From Pseudobutyrivibrio xylanivorans (lineage in GTDB: Bacteria; Bacillota; Clostridia; Lachnospirales; Lachnospiraceae): 64,000 bases of DNA. The DNA is taken from contig NZ_CP043028.1 in the NCBI RefSeq assembly GCF_008935055.1, positions 2,262,501 to 2,326,500 of the forward strand. Direction: 5' to 3'. Positions within the stretch are counted from its first letter, which is position 1, and each line of letters begins with the position of its first letter. The notes under the pieces are model-generated. The model was not told the origin of the DNA. It saw only the letters and a list, made by a program, of their open reading frames with translations, and made no database searches. Shown piece by piece: positions 58,221 to 64,000 of the stretch. The position numbers and the translations under genes were made by a program.

Positions 58221-58550
58221 ATGAGTAGAACAATACCGAGAGCATATGTTACTGCAGCATGGAATAAGAATCCGGTTGTGGCAAAAGAAGATGCCAAGAA
58301 ATACTGTCAGGAACTGGTAAAGGAAGGATACCTTCCCCTTTGTCCTATTCTTGCTTTTGATGGAATCTTTTCAGCTGAGGATACGGAAGCTCATAAGAGA
58401 TTCAAGGAGATGTCTGAGGATCTGCTTCGTAGAGCAAGATTCCTTGTTATCTGTGGTAATAAGCAGAACGAAGAGGTTAAGGATGATATTGCAATTGCTA
58501 GGAAAGCAAAGGTAATTGTAACAACGCTTGATGGAGTTGTTGGTTTATGA
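58221..58550 (+). CDS. DUF7768/DUF4406-like protein, nucleoside deoxyribosyltransferase fold
   Basis: This 109-residue Rossmann-like protein has RAYVTAAWNKNP at the start, PLCPILAFDGIFSAED in the middle and RARFLVICGNKQNEEVKDDIAIARKAKVIV at the end. The arrangement resembles the nucleoside 2-deoxyribosyltransferase fold of DUF4406/DUF7768 proteins in phages and ICEs. The activity is unproven. AAGGAGGAAA precedes the start. Confidence 0.77.
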   Translation: MSRTIPRAYVTAAWNKNPVVAKEDAKKYCQELVKEGYLPLCPILAFDGIFSAEDTEAHKRFKEMSEDLLRRARFLVICGNKQNEEVKDDIAIARKAKVIVTTLDGVVGL

Positions 58551-58574
58551 AGTTATGAGAGGAGGCGATAATTC

Positions 58575-59060
58575 ATGGTAAATGAAGAACTATCATCCAA
58601 GTCGCTTCACTTTGTAGTTGATTATGTTGCCAAGCCTGCAGCTAGAGAGATTGTAAAGTCATTGGAAAAAATTTGTCTTCAACTTAAAGCACAGAATCAA
58701 AAGCAAAAGGAAAAAGTTAAAACAGGTAAGATGCCTGTGAAAAAGCTCATTAAGCAAGGCAAAGGTGCTCAGAAGATTGAGCTGGATGGTGAAGATATTC
58801 ATCTGTTTAATCGCCTTGCCAGGAAGTATGGTGTGGATTATGCCGTGGTGAAAGATAAGGAGGCTGGCACTTATAAGATCTTTTTCAAGGCTCAGGATGC
58901 AGATGCTATCTCTGATCTGGTGGCTGATTACACCAGAAGAACCCTTGGAAAAGAAAAGGGTGAAAAGGCAAGTGTACTTGGTAAGCTTCAGAAGTTTAAG
59001 GAGATTGTGGCTTCTCTACCTCGAAAGGTTGCTGAGAAGAGGAAGGAGCAGACACGATGA
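58575..59060 (+). CDS. pcfB: PcfB-family conjugation protein
   Basis: This 161-residue protein matches PcfB/DUF3801: VDYVAKPAAREIVKSLEKI, a basic linker, then EDIHLFNRLARKYGVDYAVVKDKEAGTYKIFFKAQDADAISDLVADYTRR. It is an accessory factor linked to the coupling protein in Gram-positive conjugation. Its stop overlaps the virD4 start by four bases. Confidence 0.86.
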   Translation: MVNEELSSKSLHFVVDYVAKPAAREIVKSLEKICLQLKAQNQKQKEKVKTGKMPVKKLIKQGKGAQKIELDGEDIHLFNRLARKYGVDYAVVKDKEAGTYKIFFKAQDADAISDLVADYTRRTLGKEKGEKASVLGKLQKFKEIVASLPRKVAEKRKEQTR

Positions 59061-60826
59061 ACAACAAAGTAAAAAAGAAGATTATTCTAAACATCCCGTA
59101 TGTAGCCATTGGCTTATTTGCTACGAATTTCGGTGAAGCCTGGCGAATAGCAGAAGGGATGAATGCTTCAGAAAAGCTCCAGGGCTTGATCCTTGGAGGA
59201 GGATTTCAGGAGGCATTTTCTAATCCATTGCCGAGCTTACATCCTTTTGATTTACTTATTGGTTTTGTCTGCGGTGCAGCACTAAGACTTGCAGTTTATC
59301 TCAAGGGTAAGAACGCTAAGAAGTATCGGCATGGCGAAGAATATGGTTCGGCTAGATGGGGGAAGCCCTCCGACATAGAACCATTCAAAGATCCTGATCC
59401 GAAGAATAATGTGATTCTATCCCAGACGGAGCAGATTACACTAAGTTCCAGACCATCACAGCCAAAGTACGCAAGAAATAAGAATGTGCTGGTTGTAGGT
59501 GGTTCCGGCTCAGGTAAAACTAGGTTTTTTATTAAGCCGAACTTGCTACAGTGTGACAGTAAGGATTATCCCTGTTCTTTTGTAGTAACAGATCCTAAGG
59601 GAAGTGTGGTTCTGGAATGTGGTAATGCGCTTGTGAAGAAGGGGTATCGAATCAAGATTTTCAATACCATCAACTTCAACAAGAGCATGCATTACAATCC
59701 TTTCGCTTATATTCATAGTGAGAAGGACATCTTAAAGCTTGTAACTACACTGATTGCCAATACCAAAGGTGAAGGAAAAGGCGGGGATGAGTTCTGGGAG
59801 AAGGCTGAGAAATTGCTGTATTCAGCGCTTATAGGCTATATCCATTATGAGGCTCCGCTTGAGGAGCAGAACTTCACAACTCTTCTTGAAATGATCAATG
59901 CAATGGAGGTTAGAGAAGATGATGAGGAGTTCAAAAACGCAGTAGATATGCTCTTTGATGATCTGGAAGAAAAAGATCCAAATCATTTTGCAGTTCGCCA
60001 ATATAAGAAATACAAATTGGCGGCTGGAAAGACAGCAAAATCAATCCTTGTAAGCTGTGGTGCCAGATTGGCTCCGTTTGATATCAAGGAGCTTCGAGAG
60101 ATTACAGCTTATGATGAATTACAACTGGATACTATCGGTGATAAGAAAACGGCGTTGTTTCTGATTATGTCAGATACAGACGCCACTTTTAATTTCCTAA
60201 TATCTATGGTGTATACGCAGCTGTTTAATCTACTTTGTGAGAAGGCTGATGATGTTTACGGTGGAAGGCTTCCGGTCCATGTAAGGTGCCTTGTAGATGA
60301 GTGCGCCAATATCGGACAGATTCCTAACCTAGAAAAACTTGTGGCAACTATCAGATCCCGTGAGATTAGTGCCTGCCTGGTACTTCAGGCTAAATCACAG
60401 CTTAAGGCAATCTACAAAGATAATGCTGATACCATTATCGGTAACATGGATTCACAGATCTTCCTTGGTGGAACTGAGAAGACAACGCTTAAGGATCTTA
60501 CAGAGATTCTTGGCAAGGAAACCATTGATATGTACACCACAGGAAACACCAAGGGCTCCCAGGAGTCCTACAACATGAATTATCAGAAGCTTGGCAAAGA
60601 GCTGATGAGCATGGATGAGCTTGCTGTTATGGATGGCAGTAAATGTATCGTGCAGGTGAGAGGTGTGAGACCTTTTCTTTCAGATAAGTATGACCTGACA
60701 AAGCATCCAAACTATCCGCTGACTGCAGATTATGACAAGAAGAACTGGTTTGACATTGAGAAATATCTTAACAGAAAGCTTGTCCTACATCCAAATGATG
60801 AATACGAAGTATTTAACGATGCCTAG
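59057..60826 (+). CDS. virD4: VirD4-like type IV coupling protein (CD1115 family)
   Basis: This 589-residue ATPase brings the DNA-relaxase complex to the conjugation channel. Two N-terminal membrane segments (IPYVAIGLFATNF and LIGFVCGAALRLAVYL) precede the motor domain. Walker A is VVGGSGSGKTRFFIKPNLLQ and Walker B is RCLVDECANIGQIPNLEKL, followed by STIRSREI-type and LQAKSQLKAIY segments. Its four-base overlap with pcfB and the following maff2, virB6, prgI and virB4 genes identify a CD1108-type ICE. The nitroreductase gene is inserted between it and maff2. Confidence 0.93.
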   Translation: MNNKVKKKIILNIPYVAIGLFATNFGEAWRIAEGMNASEKLQGLILGGGFQEAFSNPLPSLHPFDLLIGFVCGAALRLAVYLKGKNAKKYRHGEEYGSARWGKPSDIEPFKDPDPKNNVILSQTEQITLSSRPSQPKYARNKNVLVVGGSGSGKTRFFIKPNLLQCDSKDYPCSFVVTDPKGSVVLECGNALVKKGYRIKIFNTINFNKSMHYNPFAYIHSEKDILKLVTTLIANTKGEGKGGDEFWEKAEKLLYSALIGYIHYEAPLEEQNFTTLLEMINAMEVREDDEEFKNAVDMLFDDLEEKDPNHFAVRQYKKYKLAAGKTAKSILVSCGARLAPFDIKELREITAYDELQLDTIGDKKTALFLIMSDTDATFNFLISMVYTQLFNLLCEKADDVYGGRLPVHVRCLVDECANIGQIPNLEKLVATIRSREISACLVLQAKSQLKAIYKDNADTIIGNMDSQIFLGGTEKTTLKDLTEILGKETIDMYTTGNTKGSQESYNMNYQKLGKELMSMDELAVMDGSKCIVQVRGVRPFLSDKYDLTKHPNYPLTADYDKKNWFDIEKYLNRKLVLHPNDEYEVFNDA

Positions 60827-60941
60827 GCTAATGGAGTATAAGAGAAGAAATTTTTCACTGACATTTTTAAAATTCATCCCGTATAATTGAGGATGAGTTA
60901 TTTAACTTATATTTAATATATTCGCTGGAGGAATGAGATTC

Positions 60942-60986
60942 ATGAAATTTGCTATGTTACTGTGGAGTTTTGGATTTTTTGAGTAA
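60942..60986 (+). CDS. Tiny hydrophobic peptide (14 aa) upstream of the nitroreductase gene
   Basis: GGAGG at 60927-60931 is ten bases before ATG 60942, which encodes MKFAMLLWSFGFFE and a stop. An in-frame ATG at 60933 is too close to the ribosome site. The good ribosome site, hydrophobic composition and position 51 bases before the nitroreductase gene suggest either a leader peptide or a small membrane peptide. I know of no named match. Confidence 0.4.
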   Translation: MKFAMLLWSFGFFE

Positions 60987-61037
60987 CTACCATATCTTTT
61001 AAATAACAGAATCAATGTAGCAAAGGAGATTATAGAT

Positions 61038-61544
61038 ATGGAATTTAATAAAGTTATTCAGAAAAGAGAGTCTGTTCGTAAGTATAGCGATACAAAGCCA
61101 ACAGAAGATCAAGTGAAATATATTCTGGAAGCAGGGCGCTTAGCACCAACAGCTTTTAATAAACAACCACAACGAGTGTATATACTAAAAAGTGGAGAAG
61201 CTCTTCAGAAGATGGACAGTGTTCATCCATGCCGTTATGGAGCACCGATGGTAATTCTAGTATGTTCCGATAAAAATGCTGCAAGTAATTTTCAGGGTGG
61301 AAATAGCTATTTGACAGATGGTGTTATTGCAGCAACACATATGATGCTGGCAGCAACAGATATAGGATTGGATACATGTTGGGCTGGAGTGAATGATGTT
61401 CTTAAAACACAGAATGTTTTTGATTTGCCAGAAAACATCTATCCTATTTGTTTCCTGGATTTGGGATTTCGCGCTAGCGATTTCAAAGGTGTATCTAGCG
61501 ATAAAAAAAGAAATCCAATTGATTCAATGGTAACTATTTTATAA
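61038..61544 (+). CDS. Nitroreductase family protein (probable ICE cargo)
   Basis: This 168-residue flavoprotein is of the compact nitroreductase type. It has VIQKRESVRKYSDTKPTEDQ at the N-terminus, LEAGRLAPTAFNKQPQRVYI, MMLAATDIGLDTCWAGVND and a C-terminal LDLGFRASD. It should bind FMN as a dimer and reduce nitro or quinone compounds with NAD(P)H. It has its own upstream region and is not a transfer gene, so it is probably cargo inserted between virD4 and maff2. AAGGAGATTATAG precedes the start. Confidence 0.9.
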   Translation: MEFNKVIQKRESVRKYSDTKPTEDQVKYILEAGRLAPTAFNKQPQRVYILKSGEALQKMDSVHPCRYGAPMVILVCSDKNAASNFQGGNSYLTDGVIAATHMMLAATDIGLDTCWAGVNDVLKTQNVFDLPENIYPICFLDLGFRASDFKGVSSDKKRNPIDSMVTIL

Positions 61545-61605
61545 AAAATTGCGGCGTAGCCAAAGGGCGATTGAAAAGCAGGAGTCATAACCTGCCGCCG
61601 TATTT

Positions 61606-61657
61606 ACTCCTGTAGAGGAGTATAGCGGAAGATTCCGCGTTAATTAATGCAGCGCTG
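61606..61657 (+). promoter_or_regulatory. Paired small hairpins upstream of maff2
   Basis: ACTCCT/AGGAGT and GCGGAA/TTCCGC follow each other. They belong to the 272-base gap before maff2, which also holds the terminator at 61731. The function is unknown; transfer-related or mRNA-processing structure is possible. Confidence 0.35.
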
Positions 61658-61730
61658 TGCCGGAAAAGTCACTGCAGAAGACATCCGGCTTACAACTGAA
61701 TATGGAACTTTTTTCAAGGGTAATTAACGA

Positions 61731-61763
61731 GAGTCACGGCCTGATCAGCCATGGCTCTTTTTT
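61731..61763 (+). terminator. Terminator-like hairpin upstream of maff2
   Basis: GAGTCACGGC pairs with GCCATGGCTC at nine of ten positions and is followed by TTTTTT. It may insulate the transfer operon from the cargo gene or attenuate it. Confidence 0.7.
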
Positions 61764-61816
61764 AATGCCCGCAACTACAAACAATCAATTTTTTAAATCA
61801 CAAGGAGGATTTTATT

Positions 61817-62029
61817 ATGGCATTTTTCAACTCAGCAGTAGGCGTACTTCAGACACTCGTTATCGCACTTGGTGCAGGTCTTGGAATTTGGGGTGTTGTA
61901 AACCTCATGGAGGGATATGGCAATGACAACCCTGGAGCTAAGTCACAGGGCATGAAGCAGCTCATGGCCGGTGGTGGAGTTGCCCTCATCGGTACTACTC
62001 TTGTTCCACTTCTTTCCGGACTTTTCTAA
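61817..62029 (+). CDS. maff2: Maff2 family mobile-element membrane protein
   Basis: This 70-residue protein has two hydrophobic segments (LQTLVIALGAGLGIWGVVNLM and LMAGGGVALIGTTLVPLLSGLF) separated by EGYGNDNPGAKSQGMKQ. This is the Maff2 pattern of CD1108-type ICEs. Size and topology resemble VirB2-type pilins, an inferred role. AAGGAGGATTTTATT precedes the start. Confidence 0.9.
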   Translation: MAFFNSAVGVLQTLVIALGAGLGIWGVVNLMEGYGNDNPGAKSQGMKQLMAGGGVALIGTTLVPLLSGLF

Positions 62030-62103
62030 TCCGGCCTATCACCAACAAAAAATCAGGAGGGGCAGTGTAACAAGCTGCCCTTCCCTGAGAAAGGAGGCAA
62101 TCG

Positions 62104-62970
62104 TTGGAAAGTTTGTTAGAAAAACTGACTGATTGGCTCAAAGACATGCTGGTAGGTGGGATTATGGATAACCTCACATCTACATTTTCAACCTTGAATC
62201 AGAAGATTGGAGAAGTAACAGCACAGGTAGCACAGACTCCGGACCAGTTCCAGCCTACGGTTTATAACCTTATCAGGAATCTGTCGGAGAATGTGATTTT
62301 ACCCATAGCAGGAATCATCCTTACGTTTATTGCCTGCTATGAACTGATACAGCTGGTCATCGCTCACAATAACCTGGCAAACTTTGAAACCTGGATCTTT
62401 TTCAAGTGGGTATTCAAGACCTTTGTAGCAGTAACGCTGATTACAAATACCTTTAATATCACCATGGCAGTCTTTGATGTAGCACAACATGTGGTCAGTC
62501 AATCAGGATCACTTATTGCCGGAAGTACCGCAGTGGACGGTTCAACTCTGGCAACTATGCAAAGCACTTTGGAAGCAATGGATGTAGGGCCGCTGTTTGG
62601 TATATTCCTGCAGTCCTTTGCCGTGAAGTTCTTATTCGAGATTTTATCGATTCTGATCTGGGCTATTGTCTATGGACGAATGATAGAGATCTATTTGACC
62701 ATCAGCCTTGCTCCGATTCCTTTTGCGACTTTTGGCAATAGAGAACAGAGCATGATTGGACAGAACTACCTTAGATCCCTTTTTGCACTTGGCTTCCAGG
62801 GATTCTTAATTATGGTATGCGTAGCAATCTATGCAGCCCTGGTTCAGACAGTTTCATTTTCATCAGATATCATGGGCTCTTTGTGGAATGTCCTTGGTAT
62901 CACATTACTTCTTGCATTTACCTTGTTTAAGACAGGTTCTATTGCAAGATCTGTATTCCACGCACATTAA
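62104..62970 (+). CDS. virB6: VirB6/TrbL-like conjugation membrane protein (CD1112 family)
   Basis: This 288-residue protein has an amphipathic N-terminus (ESLLEKLTDWLKDMLVGGIM) and about six membrane helices (ILPIAGIILTFIACYELI, WVFKTFVAVTLITNTF, VKFLFEILSILIWAIVYG, SLFALGFQGFLIMVCVAIYAAL and others). It would form part of the inner channel of the type IV secretion machine. The start is TTG 62104 with AAAGGAGG at good spacing. It sits between maff2 and prgI as in related ICEs. Confidence 0.88.
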   Translation: MESLLEKLTDWLKDMLVGGIMDNLTSTFSTLNQKIGEVTAQVAQTPDQFQPTVYNLIRNLSENVILPIAGIILTFIACYELIQLVIAHNNLANFETWIFFKWVFKTFVAVTLITNTFNITMAVFDVAQHVVSQSGSLIAGSTAVDGSTLATMQSTLEAMDVGPLFGIFLQSFAVKFLFEILSILIWAIVYGRMIEIYLTISLAPIPFATFGNREQSMIGQNYLRSLFALGFQGFLIMVCVAIYAALVQTVSFSSDIMGSLWNVLGITLLLAFTLFKTGSIARSVFHAH

Positions 62971-62982
62971 GGAGGAAAAGAA

Positions 62983-63441
62983 ATGGCATCTTATATTCCG
63001 GTGCCTCGTGATCTCACGAAGGTAAAGAGTAAAGTGGCATTCAACCTCACCAAGCGTCAGCTCATCTGCTTCTGTATAGCTGCAGCTATTGGTGTTCCTA
63101 CCTTTTTCCTTTTGAAAAAGATCGGAGACTCAACCTTTGCAGCTATGGGCATGATGATTGTAATGATGCCGCTGTTTTTCTTTGCAATGTATGAAAAGAA
63201 CGGACAGCCGCTTGAGGTATTCTTGCATCACTTTATTCAGGCAACATTTATCAGGCCGAAGATAAGGCCTTACAAAACAGATAATTATTACGCTGCCCTG
63301 ATGAGGCAGGAGAAAGCAGAGAAGGAGGTAGAAAAAATTGTTTCTGAAAGCGAAAAAAAGAGACATCGCAATGCCGGCAGGGTTATCGAGAGCAGACCAG
63401 AAAAGAGTAAGAGCCGTCATCAAAGAAGCTCAGAAAAATGA
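62983..63441 (+). CDS. prgI: PrgI family conjugation protein
   Basis: This 152-residue protein opens SYIPVPRDLTKVKSKVAFNLTKRQLICF, has two membrane helices (about residues 27-65) and a basic tail. It is the VirB3-like PrgI component of Gram-positive conjugation machines. AAGGAGGAAAAG precedes the start. The virB4 gene begins inside it at 63338, an overlap of about 104 bases. Confidence 0.88.
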   Translation: MASYIPVPRDLTKVKSKVAFNLTKRQLICFCIAAAIGVPTFFLLKKIGDSTFAAMGMMIVMMPLFFFAMYEKNGQPLEVFLHHFIQATFIRPKIRPYKTDNYYAALMRQEKAEKEVEKIVSESEKKRHRNAGRVIESRPEKSKSRHQRSSEK

Positions 63442-64000
63442 TGGTGTTCCCAGAACAGCTCAGCAGAGCATTCCTTTTGACAGGATGTTTAAGGATGGCA
63501 TTTGCAGAATAGGCAGCGATTATTATACAAAGACGATTCAGTTTCAGGATATCAATTATCAGCTGGCACAGCAGGAAGATCAGACAGAGATTTTCGAGGA
63601 ATGGTGCAGCTTCCTGAATTTCTTTGACAGCTCGGTTCACTTTGAACTCAGCTTCATGAACATGGCTACGGATGCTGAGAAGTTTGAAAAGTCCATTGCC
63701 ATACCACATCAGAATGATGGTTTCAATGAAGTTAGGGATGAGTATACCGGTATGTTAAAGCGTCAGATGGAAGCTGGAAACAATGGTCTAACCAAGACCA
63801 AGTATTTATCCTTTGGTATTCATGCAGAGTCCATGAAAGCAGCAAAACCGAGACTTATTCATATCGAGATGGATCTTCTTAACAACTTCAAGAGACTTGG
63901 TGTTCAGGCAAATACGCTAAACGGCGCAGAACGCTTAGAGCTGATTCACCAGCAGTTTCATATGGGAGATGATGAGAAGTTCTTCTTCGACTGGAAATGG
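63338..64000 (+). CDS. virB4: VirB4-like conjugation ATPase (CD1110 family), N-terminal part, runs off the window
   Basis: The frame opened by TTG 63338 (eight bases after AAGGAGGT) continues to the right edge without a stop. Visible residues include KRDIAMPAGLSRADQKRVRA, YYTKTIQFQDINYQLAQQED, EEWCSFLNFFDSSVHFELSF and KYLSFGIHAESMKAAKPRL, the N-terminal domain of VirB4/TraE proteins of this ICE group. The ATPase motifs lie beyond the window. The start overlaps prgI, so the pair is translationally coupled. It would energise assembly of the conjugation apparatus. Confidence 0.85.
   Translation, partial: MFLKAKKRDIAMPAGLSRADQKRVRAVIKEAQKNDGVPRTAQQSIPFDRMFKDGICRIGSDYYTKTIQFQDINYQLAQQEDQTEIFEEWCSFLNFFDSSVHFELSFMNMATDAEKFEKSIAIPHQNDGFNEVRDEYTGMLKRQMEAGNNGLTKTKYLSFGIHAESMKAAKPRLIHIEMDLLNNFKRLGVQANTLNGAERLELIHQQFHMGDDEKFFFDWKW

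Noticed and set aside
61657-61926. 89-codon frame overlapping the maff2 start
   Set aside because: It runs through a terminator hairpin and into maff2 in another frame; the Maff2 protein with its strong ribosome site is clearly the real gene.

Overview
The window looks like a Lachnospiraceae chromosome, most like Butyrivibrio or Pseudobutyrivibrio. It is moderately AT-rich and Gram-positive, with strong AGGAGG ribosome sites, a butyryl-CoA:acetate CoA-transferase, pyruvate phosphate dikinase, many GH43/GH51 arabinan-active enzymes and large secreted surface proteins. The last 10 kb belong to a conjugative element that runs off the right edge. The genus is an inference from gene content; there is no rRNA or tRNA here to confirm it.

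Layout. 1-5 kb: the end of a MarR regulator, two unknown proteins and a membrane hybrid histidine kinase. 5-8.4 kb: a small unknown protein, then an operon of VTC-domain protein, DUF4956 membrane protein and beta-helix lipoprotein. 8.5-10.6 kb: a thioesterase, a 306-bp element with inverted-repeat ends and a DUF4015 putative glycosidase. 10.8-14.2 kb: a nuclease-fold protein and a surface protein flanked by two related arrays of GGTACC hairpins. 14.3-15.7 kb: butyryl-CoA:acetate CoA-transferase. 15.9-37.2 kb: an arabinan region with three GH43 proteins, a 3334-residue repeat-built adhesin behind a structured leader, an ArsR-type regulator, a sugar ABC transporter without its own ATPase, and a GH51 arabinofuranosidase. 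37.3-42.5 kb: ApbE/NusG-II/Gx-transporter genes, DegV, small membrane proteins and a TetR-like regulator. 42.6-51.1 kb: an accessory Sec and glycosylation operon (secY2-asp1-asp3-secA2-gtfA-gtfB) with no asp2. 51.3-53.9 kb: ppdK. 54.2-64 kb: an ICE with regulators, RepA, PcfB, VirD4, Maff2, VirB6, PrgI and VirB4 genes, and a nitroreductase inserted as probable cargo.

How the genes work together. The two GH43 lipoproteins would cut arabinan or arabinoxylan at the cell surface. The ABC importer would bring in the products, and the cytoplasmic GH43 and GH51 enzymes would release arabinose, under the divergent regulator. The products feed PPDK and butyrate metabolism. The accessory Sec operon would export and glycosylate a surface glycoprotein that is not itself in the window.

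The strongest unexplained signals are at the RNA and DNA level: a four-copy intergenic RNA hairpin with covarying stems and a conserved apical loop, a structured leader with a terminator before the giant adhesin, the paired GGTACC arrays, and an apparently over-represented palindrome CGTAWWTACG found in chromosomal genes but not in the ICE segment. All identifications are from reading motifs; no database search was possible.
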